A stretch of DNA of 64,000 bases from Pycnopodia helianthoides (GCA_032158295.1 CM063248.1:1529773-1593772); one strand, 5' to 3'; counted from the stretch's first letter, positions 1 through 10,407 are shown. Made by a program: numbers and translations. Notes: generated by a model from the sequence alone, not told the origin.

Positions 1-1362
1 AAATGAGGCAATTAATTGACGCTGCCCATTCGGCACGTTAAGCCTAGTTGCGTAAAAGACTTTTCTTTTTAATTCGTTTTGTGTCCATCAGTCTTCCTGT
101 ATCTGGCGTGAAAAGTAATCTAAGTTCTCAGTAAAGAATGACGCAGCACCAATCCAAAACCACATTTACTTAGTCTCGTTCTCATCGCAGANNNNNNNNN
201 NNNNNNNNNNNNNNNNNNNNNNNNNNNNNNNNNNNNNNNNNNNNNNNNNNNNNNNNNNNNNNNNNNNNNNNNNNNNNNNNNNNNNNNNNNNTGAAACATT
301 TATTTTTTCTGTACTGTATCACCTCGTAAATGTTTTGAATTTCCAGCCCATGAGACAAATACCACTGAATGAGTGGAGTCGCTAACAATATGCCTGACCC
401 AAACATACTTCCGATTAAACTCCTTCTTCGTGTGTTCATAAGTCCCTTTTCTTCAGCATATGCTTTCACTGATGTTGTTTCTAGTTATCTGTAGGTTCTT
501 AAATTTTTGTGGCATTTCCGCAAAATCTTTAACCAATGTAGACGGAACACACAGATCACACTCTACAACGCCAAAGAGGGACCCATCTTTTATATACTTG
601 TGAACTTCATTCTGTGTCATTGTTTTCTTTTGGATGTTTGGCAATCTGATACTAGTAAAACAATAACGAATAATGGACATTTCTTCTCTGTTCCGAGCCC
701 CACTCACATTCACATATCTCAATCAAATTGTAACCTTGATCACGTATGTATGAGGATGTTTCTTCAGTGGCTGCTCTCAAATCGGCAGAACTCGTTGTCT
801 TACATCATTGAATTCTTTTTTGTTTATTTCACACTTATGTCCATGCCAGTAGCACCCATAAAACTGATACAACGTATTTGTTTCAGGGCAGAACCCATCA
901 ACTGCTATGCTGCAATTACCCATACGCTTTTCTCTGCCGTTAAATATGGGAGTTATATTGACGCTAATACTTTGTTCTTGCCAATCAAGCCATTCGACTG
1001 CCATGATACCATATTTTTGACTCTGCTCAGCCTTAACATTGTTTTCAGATTTACATCTGACAAATACTTCTGTGGGCATGTCCTGCATCAATGCCCATAA
1101 GCATTCCTATCGAATCCGACTACCTTTTTGCATGGTTTAGGTCCACCACAAATATATGTTTTCAGTTGCTGTGGTATCTATGAAATACAATGGAGGGACC
1201 GCCCACGATGTTATTCTTGAGTTTGTAAAAACTCCTCGTATCGCTGTATAAAGTCAAAAATAGGTATCTAAGCGATAGACCCGGTACAGATATGACAGGA
1301 AACACAATAAAGGGGGCCAGTAACCTACCACATGAGTAAAAATTTAAAATTGTTTCTGCCAC
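1..1362 (-). pseudogene. Decayed Polinton/Maverick-type family B DNA polymerase fragment
   Basis: Read on the minus strand, several short open stretches follow each other in the order of a protein-primed type-B DNA polymerase of Polinton/Maverick elements. The stretch at 1362-1162 carries NNIVGGPSIVFHRYH. The one at 1091-777 carries CPETNTLYQFYGCYWHGHKC. The one at 722-453 carries SLFGVVECDL and FAEMPQKFKN. The one at 469-292 carries RRSLIGSMFG and ILLATPLIQWYLSHGLE. These blocks are characteristic of that family (recognised from memory, not searched). They lie in different frames, separated by stops and indels near 1100, 777, 700 and 460, so no intact enzyme is encoded. A 100-N gap removes part of the next block. 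No integrase, ATPase or capsid genes of a full Polinton are visible here. The family call is fairly firm; the exact ends are not. Confidence 0.75.
192..291. other. Assembly gap of 100 N
   Basis: Exactly 100 unknown bases, the size commonly used for a gap of unknown length. It interrupts the polymerase remnant, so the real distance between its two sides is uncertain. Confidence 0.99.
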
Positions 1363-1639
1363 TTTGGGAATGGGTGAAACATGTTGAGATACATCTAATC
1401 TGTTGATTAAAATTGAAAAAAATATAACTTTTTATGTTTTTCAGTTTTTAGAGCGTTTTTGTTCTTAAAAAAATACATTACTATGCATATAAAGTTAATA
1501 AAGTTTGTAAAATAAACTAAAACAAGTATTCTAATCCATCAAGTTGATGACAACAAAGTGAAACTATTATAAATCAATCATGTACAAACTGAGTGTCATA
1601 TCTCATCTAGATTTTTTAAGAAACACTAAAAACAACAGT

Positions 1640-1687
1640 GCTAACGTGACATGTCAAGGACAATTGATAGTGTTCTGTCACGTTAGC
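1640..1687. repeat. Short inverted repeat around a 26-bp loop
   Basis: GCTAACGTGAC at 1640-1650 is followed by its perfect reverse complement at 1677-1687. The same CTAACGTGACA string recurs in the tandem repeat just downstream (2035-2042), so this probably belongs to one small repeat family. Confidence 0.6.
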
Positions 1688-1727
1688 AGTCATCAGGTAA
1701 GTGATCAGCATCAAGTTTCTTATTAGT

Positions 1728-2075
1728 CCAGTAATAATTTAAATGAGACCTTGGGTTTCATGATGGTGATATCTCATGTTTTAAGTATATTAATAAAATA
1801 TACACCCCAAAATAAAATTTGTATGTGTAGTGATCATTAATGTTGTAATTAAATACTGCTAATGTGACAGTATTTTGGACAAATAATGGAAATCGGCCAT
1901 TATTTCACTTATAATTTAAATGAGACCTTGGGTTTCATATTGGTGATATCTGATGTTTTATGTTTATTAATAAAATATACACCCAGAAAAGTTGTTTATG
2001 TTTAATGGTCATAAATATTCCAATTAAGTGCTGCTAACGTGACAGTATTTTGGACAAATAATGGAAATCTGCAAC
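1728..2075. repeat. Two-unit AT-rich tandem repeat, period about 176 bp
   Basis: A unit containing TTAAATGAGACCTTGGGTTT, TATTAATAAAATATACACCC and GACAGTATTTTGGACAAATA occurs at about 1738-1893 and again at about 1914-2070, diverged by scattered substitutions. There is no coding signal in it. Confidence 0.75.
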
Positions 2076-2389
2076 TTTCCTTGTACCAAGGTGATCAAAT
2101 TGAATTACTATGTATCTGTGACCTTTTAACATTCATTTGCAATGATGTACATGTATATTTATGTCTTGTACTCTTATTTTTCTCAGAGTGTGCTTGGTCT
2201 TGTATCAGCTGCATGCAGATCCTCATTGTAGAAGTAGCACCTTCCCCACTTAAGTTTTCCATAGGATTAACATAGTATCTCCCCGCTTTTACAAATAACA
2301 CAGGTTTTGAGATATTAAACATGGCAAGGTAAAATATTAAATTCCTTCAAATTTATTTCAAATGCAAATGCAAAACAGCCAACAAGTTG

Positions 2390-2959
2390 TCATGGGTTTA
2401 AGTCATACATAGGATAAATAATGTCAATGCGACCAAATGTCACACTTTTAAGATGCCGGTGGCAGCAGACCAACCTTTCTTTTACATAGCGTACCTCAAG
2501 TGTGGCCTCACTTGACATTGAGAAATGGTTTACCGCATGAAAGTCATGAGCAATGTCATCGGAGATGAAAATATGCGACTCCCGTTTCATCTCACCTGAA
2601 TGCTGATCACGATAATAGACTATAGTAGGGTGCAGGGTCACCTGTCTCTGTCCAAAGAACGCAGACTTGATCTCATCTTGGTAATGGACTGTTCGATTTT
2701 TGGCGAAGTCCATTACCAAGAGAGCCCAGTCATTGGATAGATGCTGCTTCAGTTCTCGAAACTGACTAGCTTGCCAGGATGCATTGAACATGTGTTCTGT
2801 GAATGATGTACCTTGGCATGGGTTGCTGACATCTACACAGAGCTCCGCGATCAGGTCAGTAACAGTCTTTTGTTTTGTGACCATGACCATAACCATTTCA
2901 AAATGGTAGATCCCAACCCCGTGATACTCCTTGATATCCTGCTGTGTACCAATACACAC
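2390..2959 (-). pseudogene. Fragment of a transposon-like protein with a DFAKN motif
   Basis: An open frame of 189 codons contains LLVMDFAKNRTVHYQDEIKS, then VTLHPTIVYY and HIFISDDIAHDFHAVNHF. I know this order (DFAENY-like motif, HPTVVYY, FISDDxxHD) from large uncharacterised, repetitive proteins of cnidarians, molluscs and echinoderms that behave like transposon products. Assigning it to a named transposase superfamily would be a guess. The usual upstream zinc-binding part and downstream catalytic part are absent on either side, so this is treated as a broken copy. The sequence C-terminal to CCHRHLKSV looks unrelated to the motif block. Confidence 0.5.
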
Positions 2960-3880
2960 GTTTTAGGAGTGGTGTCAATCAACAGGGGTCGTCAATTTGG
3001 TCAGGAGGGGTGGTGGAAAAAATGTTTCCCCATAGCTCATGCACAAACTCCTATCTCTGCGGCACGTGCGCCACAGATCACTACCACAGCTTGATGGTAA
3101 GGCATGTTGTGTCTGACCGCTCTAGGTTCAATGGCCTTTTGTGAATGAAGGTCTTGTGATCTTGTGCCGACAGCAGACTGGTTTAGCAGACATAAATCAT
3201 TGAGATAAGGCAGAACAGACCCTCTTAACCTATCAAATGACCCTGCCATACCTCAATGGCAGAATGACGTAATACCGTTGGCCCAAAACAGGTGCATCGC
3301 TGCAGCAATGAAGCTTACACAAGTCTTTGAATACACATCACATCATCTTTACAAGATGAAAATGAAAACTATGCCTCTGAAGAAGAGAGGTCATCGCCAA
3401 CTTTATCTGCGGGAATGCCTGCAAGACTTGTTGGGTATGTGGTTGTTCCATATTGTTCCCTCACAACACACTCCGAAAATAAAGAAAGTACATTGGTCCT
3501 GGTTGCAGGAGGTTGTGTGGATAATGCACCTGTTGTGCAAAATCAAACGGGTAGTGCACCTTACCTGGACGTGGGCCTGTGGATGCACTCCAAGATGATC
3601 GTCGCCGATGGCAGTTTTGCAGGCTTTAACCATGGAGCGGTACAACTCTCATTCCACGTTCACAACACGGAGGTGCTCTTCTTGTTTCCTTAGCCTAACC
3701 AACTTTTCTTCATCCAGCTGATTTGTACTATGGTAGACTTGGTTGTTATTCTGCTGACACACCCAGTACAGGTCATTCTTCGGTCTTGTGGTCGGAATAA
3801 ATGGACAGTACTTGCCCCATAGCTAAGAATAGGTAGAGCGCTAGGCAATTAGGAACGATGATTCACCTGCAACAAATAAA
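2960..3880. other. No recognisable gene
   Basis: Short overlapping open frames exist on both strands (for example 3037-3249 minus and 3415-3693 plus). None shows a motif I recognise and none dominates. The stretch lies between two transposon-derived segments and is most likely decayed mobile-element sequence. Confidence 0.4.
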
Positions 3881-3933
3881 TTAATTTTGACCTTTTATTT
3901 TGTAACTATTTAAAAAACAAGTGTAGTTTGCAA

Positions 3934-4548
3934 TTAAATATAAGTAATCAACTGACGCAGGAGCTGCTCCCAGAATTCCGGGGAGACTCCTTCTGGGAAC
4001 CGTGGTGGCAGGGGTGCTTCGGTTGGCAGCAGTCCTCCCAGGGATGGTTGGGTGGCGACAGCGGTGTCCACAAAGTACTGGCCGTACTGCTGACCATTGT
4101 AAGTTTGGAGCAGCCTCCCCCCGGGACCTCGTAGGTGTGGCTGACACGGGAGCGGAAAAGCAGGTGTCCTTGGTCGTCCGTGCCCACTCCCGTGTGTTCC
4201 AGGCTCCATACGTCCCTGTGGTGTTCACACTGGGGCTCCGGCATTGAGGTCGTAGCATCTCGGGAACAGCGCCCTGGTGTCGAGGTCGTTGCATTTCGGG
4301 TGGTTCCCGTTGCCCGGAGAATTCCTGCAGTCGCCACCGTCCATCATGTCCCGTTTGGAAAGGTGACGACGGAGTCCATGGGGCTGCCCAGGTGAACCCC
4401 ATGGCCCAAGGGCAAGGGTACAGGGGAGGCTGGCTGGGCGGCGCTCTTCATTTGGGTGCCAATGTCCGCCCGGCTTAATGGTGTGGTGGGCCCTGGCTGT
4501 GGGCCTCCTGTGAGACGTCGGCCGAATCCTCCGATCCACTGGAAGGGG
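3934..4548 (-). pseudogene. GC-rich gag-like/leader stretch of a retroelement
   Basis: This block is much richer in G+C than its surroundings and is open in more than one minus-strand frame, a side effect of composition. It lies directly behind the candidate primer-binding site at 4549-4566, where the leader and gag of an LTR retrotransposon would be. A protein-like Pro/Gln/Gly-rich frame ends in SLGGLLPTEAPLPP and FPEGVSPEFWEQLLRQL (about 4080-3945). I see no CCHC knuckle, protease or polymerase motif. The identity as gag is inferred from position only. Confidence 0.35.
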
Positions 4549-4566
4549 ATCCCACCGCTGCCACCA
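4549..4566 (-). other. Candidate retroelement primer-binding site (tRNA-Leu)
   Basis: On the plus strand this reads ATCCCACCGCTGCCACCA, which equals the 3' end of a eukaryotic tRNA-Leu of the AAG/TAG type including the CCA tail. Read on the minus strand it is an 18-nt primer-binding site starting TGG, one base after the terminal CA of the LTR candidate at 4568-4660. A complete CCA added to a tRNA 3' end is not expected in a genomic tRNA gene, which favours a reverse-transcription primer site. Confidence 0.65.
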
Positions 4567-4567
4567 A

Positions 4568-4660
4568 TGTAGCGTTGACCAGGGGTTGCGATGCACACAA
4601 CTTTAAATGACACAAGAATACTAATAACTGCTTTTTTGTCCCTTGTTCTGGAGCGCTACA
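4568..4660 (-). repeat. Very short LTR candidate, 93 bp
   Basis: On the minus strand the segment starts TGTAGCG at 4660 and ends CGCTACA at 4568: the TG...CA ends and short inverted termini typical of LTRs, directly before the primer-binding site. At 93 bp it would be unusually short. The inner TGTAGCG could also be a chance match inside a longer LTR. I found no second copy in the window. Confidence 0.4.
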
Positions 4661-5078
4661 GTATGATAAGAGGTGTGGCAGGTTTCGTCTCATGAGACTG
4701 CATTACCTGCTAGTTAAGGATTATTTTTTTCAATGTGGTTTTGGGACAAAAGTACAAAATTGTAACAACGGTTAACGAAAGAGAAATTGGTGAGAGGGAT
4801 GAGAAAACATTTGTTTGGTTGATAGATAGCTACCTTTCGAGATTGTGAATTTTAACTTTGCAGTATAGAGATGAGAATTACCGGGTGATATGGATTGATT
4901 AGCACTCAAATTATGAAAAATTTAGAATAGAGAATAAGTGTGAATTTTGACTTTACTCATTAGGGTATTTTACTTTGACCTTTACTTCCGGTCCTTCCTT
5001 AATTAGTAACAGAATTCTGTTATTAATCACAAATAGTTTGCATAATTCAAGAATTTTGATAAAATTTTTACTTCTAAC

Positions 5079-5245
5079 CTGTTGAAAAGGTGTAATTCTG
5101 GGATGCTTGGGTTCTGGATCTGCGTCGTTAAATCTGCCATGGAAAACATGTTACTCTTTCCTGCTACCTTTGGCGTTGTGTAGATTTGCTGCCCATAATG
5201 ATTGCGCTTGTCCAAATCACGTTGTCGTTTGGGGCCTTTAACCAC
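5079..5245 (-). CDS. Candidate exon of an unknown minus-strand gene
   Basis: A clean open stretch encodes KGPKRQRDLDKRNHYGQQ, then TTPKVAGKSNMFSMADLTTQ and NPSIPELHLFNR, and ends at a splice donor (CAG|GTTAGA at 5079/5078). It lies downstream of the FLYWCH exon on the same strand and may be a later exon of that gene. The upstream boundary is not resolved: the same frame continues to a stop near 5297 and no strong acceptor is obvious. No domain recognised. Confidence 0.35.
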
Positions 5246-5364
5246 ATTACTGAAGCTGGTACAGATTGTAGAAGTTGGGAAATGTGTACACTAGACATTG
5301 GACATCACGGTCGCTACATCCTTCCACGTCACATCTGTTTTTTTTCCCATGGCTTTTTTTGAGA

Positions 5365-5797
5365 TAATAATAATAATAGTGGCTTCTTATATAGCGCTCA
5401 CATCCGTCACTCAGTGACGCTCAAGGCGCTTCAACTGTCAGTATTTTGCTGCAAGGTATATAATGTGGAGCTACTTTTTGACGTTTGAGACCTATTCCTT
5501 TACATAGCACAATGTAATGGTTTACAAGGTGCTGTGGCACAATATGCTGCCAATCAAACCAGGAACACCGGGGCAAACCCCTTCTCTTAGCGATAAGTGC
5601 ACTGGGTTCTTTTACGTGCATTACACAACACACGGGACCAACGGCTTTACGTCCCATCCGAAGGACGAAGCAATAATCGTTAAGTGTCTTGATTAAGGAC
5701 ACAAGTGTCACGACTGGGACTCGAACCCACACTCTGCTGAACAAAAATATCAGAGCTTGAGTTCGGTGCTCTTAACCGCTCGGCCACGACACGCCAT
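5365..5797 (-). repeat. tRNA-Leu-derived SINE, full length
   Basis: On the minus strand it begins GGCGTGTCGTGGCCGAGCGG, with TTAAGAGC following (box A), and has GGGTTCGAGTCCCAG (box B): a type II tRNA (Leu-like) head at about 5795-5704. An unrelated body follows, then a tail with ATATAGCGCTC and CACTCAGTGACG, ending in a TTA microsatellite. CCATGG occurs at both ends and may be a short target duplication. The sequence on its two sides (5798-5868 and up to 5350) looks coding, so the SINE may have landed in an exon or a small intron. Related copies are at 31490, 36663, 47477 and 56007. Confidence 0.8.
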
Positions 5798-5868
5798 GGA
5801 GATGGAGATGATGACCTCATTAGTTATAAGATCTGGTGTCAGTGTGGCAAGGTCTCCATAGTTGAAAT
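5798..5868 (-). CDS. Candidate short exon cut by the SINE
   Basis: A splice acceptor (TTTACAG|ATTTC, exon start 5868) opens a stretch that encodes YGDLATLTPDLITNEVIISI in one frame and runs directly into the SINE. Beyond the SINE the sequence resumes with KKTDVTWKDVATVMSN. The phase left by the upstream FLYWCH exon selects a different frame with a stop, so the link to that gene is unproven. Confidence 0.25.
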
Positions 5869-6327
5869 CTGTAAATTATAAAATAAGATAGCAATTGAAT
5901 TATTGTATTTTTGTACTCTACATGGGTTTTCAAAAGATAAATACAAGTAAGATACCAGAGTAGACAAAAATACAATTTTTTAAACAAAAAGTTAATTTAC
6001 ACTCAAAAACATTAATACATGATTATTAAATAACCCTTGGACTTAAATAAGACTTCTGTATTTGTTTATGGTGGAGTTTTTTTTTTAAAAGTGTTTTAGA
6101 ACAGAAAAACGTATCAAGAATACAAACTTCTGTCCAATCAAATGAGATTTAACTTCACACCCAGGTACGGACGAGCGCACTTTCTGTGCATGCCTGACAT
6201 CCTAACATTGTATTACAAAAGTTTTCTTACTAAACTTTTCCATATGTGAGGTGAACAAATGGTTGTCACACAAAGAACTCACACAAAGTACGTAGATGAT
6301 TTTCCCAAAACTTTGAAACATACATAC

Positions 6328-6611
6328 CTCCAAGTTGTGCTCCCATCTTTGTTTTCTTTATACTTCGTGTAGGTAAAGCCTCTGCTATCCAGAAGCTTTG
6401 GGCGTTGTCGCTGAGAGGCAGTGCCAATGATGTTGTACACTATCTCGTCTCCATGGCCAGATCCGTTGTCATCAGAAACCGTAAGGTCGAGCAGAGACTC
6501 TTCCAGCACTTCATGGACTGGTTAAATACTGATGTCTGCAACGTTGGGACTTCCATCAGCTACATGGTCCAAGACTGATATGCGGGAGCTTTCTGCTAAT
6601 GGCGACCCAAG
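6328..6611 (-). CDS. FLYWCH zinc-finger exon, copy 1
   Basis: The exon has a strong acceptor (TTTGTCACTACAG|CTTGGG, start 6611) and donor (TGGAG|GTATGT, end 6328). Its C-terminal part, PKLLDSRGFTYTKYKENK followed by DGSTTWR, matches the first half of a FLYWCH zinc finger (conserved F, Y and W present; the C and H half would be in the next exon). FLYWCH domains bind DNA and occur in Mutator-like transposases and in host chromatin proteins. Upstream of the domain is an acidic, Ser-rich stretch. An in-frame TAA interrupts it (DISI*PVHEV, about 6523) where copy 2 has CAA (Gln). The Gypsy fragment starts shortly upstream. Confidence 0.6.
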
Positions 6612-6689
6612 CTGTAGTGACAAAGGGAAATATCAATATATAATAATGAGCAGTAAAAAAAGTTACTGGAGCCAAATTTGAACTGGAAT

Positions 6690-7430
6690 AAGCCGCCTGT
6701 ACCAACACGAAATGCTGTCTTCTCGATGTCTCTCTCTTCAACCGGGATTTGGTAGAAGCCATGTGCTAGATCCAAACTGCAGAAGTACTTAGCTCCATTA
6801 AGTGCGTCTAGCGCTTCATCAATTCGGGGAAGTGGGTAGGCGTCTTTGTGTGTCTTCGCATTGAGTCGACACACATTCTCAGCTTGCCATTGCTTTTCCG
6901 GACAAGGACTACTGGTCTCTCATATCTCTGAAGATGTTGGAGCCAATAACTCCTGGTACTTCTCGTTTGCGTTCAGCCATCGTCGTGCCTACTGGGTCCT
7001 TCACTACCAGAAAACCTACTCCGTCAAAGGTTTGTCCCAACGCTTGGAGTGACAGCTCAATATAACCAAGATAAGGAATTGCAGCACCATGAGCACCCGA
7101 GATGCTGAGTAAGGCATGTACGTTGGCTAACTCTTCCAGGGAGAAGTTCTCCTTGAAGCAAGACTCAGTCTTGTGGACACCTGCGCTCCGGTGTCAAGAA
7201 GGTATGTCACCTCAGCATTTCCAATCTTCACTCGTGCAATCGGGCAATCTCCTACTGCTTTGTTGATAATTGAGCCACTCTCTTGTAAAATCCGATGGCC
7301 TGTCGTTTGACTCACAATGGCAGGCCGTCCTAGTTTAACGGGTGCGCTCTTCTGGGGTGCTGGATGTCGGGGAACTGATAAACTATGCTGTGTAGCAATA
7401 CTGACTCCTAACCACGAACATCACTCAGCA
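6690..7430 (-). pseudogene. Ty3/Gypsy retrotransposon fragment: protease and start of RT
   Basis: The minus strand shows an aspartic protease with the active-site motif YLLDTGAQVST (about 7215) followed by IPYLGYIELSLQALGQTF (about 7080-7025) and VGFLVVKDPV. Further on come RPVVLVRKSNGKLRMCVD and the reverse-transcriptase start KDAYPLPRIDEALDALNGAK (about 6850), then FCSLDLAHGFYQIPVEE and TAFRVGTGGLFQF. It stops before the YXDD catalytic box. The order protease then RT is that of Ty3/Gypsy Pol. Several frameshifts break it (near 7170 and 6880). Gag, RNase H and integrase are missing. The break at about 6690 coincides with the end of the segment duplicated at 8199-8552. Confidence 0.8.
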
Positions 7431-7439
7431 TTACCCTAG

Positions 7440-8190
7440 GGCATTTCTACTCTCTCCCAGAGAGGCAACAGACATTCCACAATGCCAATGGTGGTATGGT
7501 ATAAAGAAAGCCCTATGTTAATGCACTAGTTAATACAATGACAAAATGGGGAAAAGTTTGACCACAGCACCCACAAGAGTGCTTCCAAACTAAATCAAAT
7601 ACATACATAAATGAAACTAAAGTAAATAAATGTCTTAGCAAAATTATCAATAAGAATCAATTATTAGAGTTAGAAGAAGTTCTAGAAACCAACAATTGAA
7701 GCATAAATCTTGCAATAATGCCTGAATGAATTGAAGGCACTTTCTACTCAGATCATAAGGATTTTAAATAAGCAATCAATGAACAAAATAACTAATTAAA
7801 GTAATAATTTGAGAGAACTTGAGAAAGGAAACTCTACCAAGAAATAGTCTGGTAAGGTAATAATAAGAAATCCACTATGTCAATCACGAACACAACTGTT
7901 TCAAATCAAAGTAACTTTCTAAACTTATACTCTAGACTAGAAAAGCAATAACAAATCAACTTTGAAATACAATGTAAAACACTTACCCCAGCCTAGTCAC
8001 TACACAGAGCTATCATGAGGTGATCTCTATTCCAAGCTTCTCTCTTAACTTCTACAACAAAAATCCACTTTGAAATACTTAAAGTGATCTTGTACCACAG
8101 AACAGAAAATGGTGTTGGCTGTCTCAGTGCTGTGGTAAGAATGAGTCACAACTTCTTGGAATAGATAAGTGAGACAGTCTTAAGTTCAAG
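7440..8190. other. AT-rich intergenic or intronic sequence, no gene seen
   Basis: A-rich sequence with many stops in all frames and no recognised motif. It separates the Gypsy fragment from FLYWCH copy 2. Confidence 0.5.
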
Positions 8191-8198
8191 CGAGGGCA

Positions 8199-8471
8199 AG
8201 TTGTGCTCCCATCTTTGTTTTCTTTGTACTTTTGTGTAGGTAAACCATCCAGAAGCTTTGGGCATTGTCGCTGAGAGGCAGTGCCAATGATGTTGTACAC
8301 TATCTCGTCTCCATGGCCAGATGCGTTGTCATCAGAAACCGTAAGGTCGAGCAGAGACTCTTCCAGCACTTCATGGACTGGTTGAATACTGATGTCTGCA
8401 ACGTTGGGACTTCCATCAGTTACATGGTCCAAGACTGATATGCGGGAGCTTTCTGCTAATGGCGACCCAAG
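8199..8471 (-). CDS. FLYWCH exon, copy 2 with damaged finger
   Basis: It is near-identical to 6328-6611 and uses the same acceptor (CTACAG|CTTGGG, start 8471). It keeps the reading frame where copy 1 has a stop (DISIQPVHEV). However, a 7-bp deletion and a 1-bp insertion turn the conserved GFTYTKY of copy 1 into GLPTQKY, removing the F and Y of the finger, and homology ends just before the donor (AACTTG|). Its phase continues exactly from the upstream exon at 8710-8829. Either copy could be the one spliced into a transcript; the duplicated block extends to about 8552/6692. Confidence 0.55.
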
Positions 8472-8709
8472 CTGTAGTGACAAAGGGAAATATCAATATA
8501 TAATAATGAGCAGTGAAAAAAGTTACTGGAGCCAAATTTGAACTGGAATAAGCTGCATCTATACTGTGTCAACTGAGCCATCTAGTCCCATGTTGGTGGT
8601 CTCTTTATGTTGGCAATATTATTATACCGCCACAAACAATTAAAATTTACAAGGTGACTTTCCCTTGTGGTTTATCACTTGACAAAATTTGAACGGGTCA
8701 GTAACTCAC

Positions 8710-10407
8710 ATCTTCAATGTATACATCACTATCATGATGAGATGATGCTCTTGCATTATCATCATGCTGTGATGACAGACTTCCTTCATCTCTTTGAACA
8801 CCACTAAACACCTCTTGTAGATCTTCATCCTGCAACCAATAAAATAACATTTAGCCATTCAGTTTAAAGACAATTGGTTGGTTTAGTGGAACCATTGTTT
8901 CAAATGTGTAAATGCAGTTTAATGAATGAAAATCAACCTAGATGGAATATTCATTCCAAAATTTAGTTGAATTTTTGAGATAATCACTGAAACTCTGGAG
9001 CGATCCATAAAGCAATTTACGATCTTAGAAGCATTACCGCAGAAAACGCTTACAATCTAATGTTTTGGGTTAAAAAGTTATATATCTTATATCACCATGA
9101 CATCTCGAAGTGAAATTTTTATCTACAAATTAAACTGAGTAAAGCCTAAACTACAGTACATACCAGGAAGTTACGAAAACTTGGCGGAGGGGAAACCTTT
9201 GGGTTGGCCATCAGTGCAACCTGTTAAGAAATCAAAATATAACTAGACACTAGGTGTTTGTAAACAAACGTGTTGTTTTGCTTCGATTTAGTGCTTTAAA
9301 GCTTTATAGTTGAAGTTGGTCTATAATTTCAAAAAGAAGACTCTTGATCTTTGACAGGCCCCTTTTTTACATAAGTGTGCCTTGTCTAACCTTTGATGCT
9401 CAAAGGGTTTTAAACTGAAAAGAAATTGAAAAGCACGGGAGAGAGAGCATCTTATCTTCCCCATATTCCTCAAAATGTTCAGAGAAGGCTGCCTCTGCAT
9501 CAAGGCCATTAGGTTACCTGCTCTCCAGGTTCAGCAGAATGTCTCTTGCTTTCCTCCCAGTGTGCCTCACTACCAGTCCTCATGAAACTTGAGGGCTCCT
9601 CAGGCAGTCCCCTTAGATTGCACGTGGCTAAACTTTCCATCTTGGAATTTTACTAAAACCCACATCACTGGTAATGAAATTCAGAAATTGAGTATCACAT
9701 GAAATATCTGTGATCTAAAATTCAAAAAAAGATAGGGTATATATTTACCTGATGCCAGCTTTCTTCAAGTAGGCCCTGAATATGAACAGCAATTTTATTT
9801 TTTTTTGGGGGGGGGCTGGTTCCGCATTGATGAACATTAATCATATGACTTTTTTCCCCACAAGATGGGAATCAGACCATTCAGCCAGTATTTTGCCTTG
9901 TACAACTGTATTTTCTGACCTTGCTTCGACAGATTCTCTGTTTCTTTCTGTTTCTGTTGTAACAATCTGCAAGATACCTCTTGGGCTCTGCAAATTGCGC
10001 AATCGCTGGCGAGACTGACTTATTCATATGTAATTATGCTCCATGTGGTGCTTGACTGCAGATTTGAATCATTCACCTCCGCGGGTGTCTGTTTAGCTGT
10101 TTTATGATCGAACCATTCAAAGAATCAAAGCAAGATATTAATACAGTTTAAATTGAATTGATATATAGTCATTGTACATTGTGATGAAAAGGGATATAGC
10201 ATCAAGTTTTTAACAAACTTTTTGAATATTTTTTTCCTTGTTCAGGTTTATCCCATATAGCCAAATAGTCCACAGGCTGAGGACTTGGGATCCTGTGCAC
10301 AATCTTAGCACTCTTGCCTTGTGGAGAAGGAGAGAGCACCCTCTTCTGGTTGATGTTGAAAGGCCGCCTTCTTGTGTTGGACTCATTGCAAGACATACAA
10401 CGATCAT
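8710..10407 (-). CDS. Upstream exons of the FLYWCH gene (unknown protein)
   Basis: Six small exons on the minus strand join in one continuous reading phase. They are 10407-10219 (CMSCNESNTRRRPFN..., KRVLSPSPQGKSAKIVHRIP), 9987-9920 (KRYLADCYNRNRKKQRICRS), 9775-9749 (GLLEESWHQ), 9640-9518 (MESLATCNLRGLPEEPSSF...), 9220-9164 (VALMANPKVSPPPSFRNFL) and 8829-8710 (DEDLQEVFSGVQRDEGSL...). Most acceptors are CAG (the exon at 9640 would use AAG) and all donors are GT (GTTTGT, GTCAGA, GTAAAT, GTAACC, GTATGT, GTGAGT). The frame then runs straight into the FLYWCH exon. Two basic, Cys-containing segments near the start suggest a nucleic-acid-binding protein, but I recognise no family. An alternative is that translation begins at the ATG at 9640. 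Real host gene versus old transposon gene is unresolved. Confidence 0.5.

Noticed and set aside
507..1100. 197-codon open frame on the plus strand
   Set aside because: Antisense to the polymerase remnant, whose conserved motifs are on the minus strand.
5700..5797. Possible tRNA-Leu gene on the minus strand
   Set aside because: The head resembles tRNA-Leu, but acceptor pairing is absent and it is fused to the SINE body.
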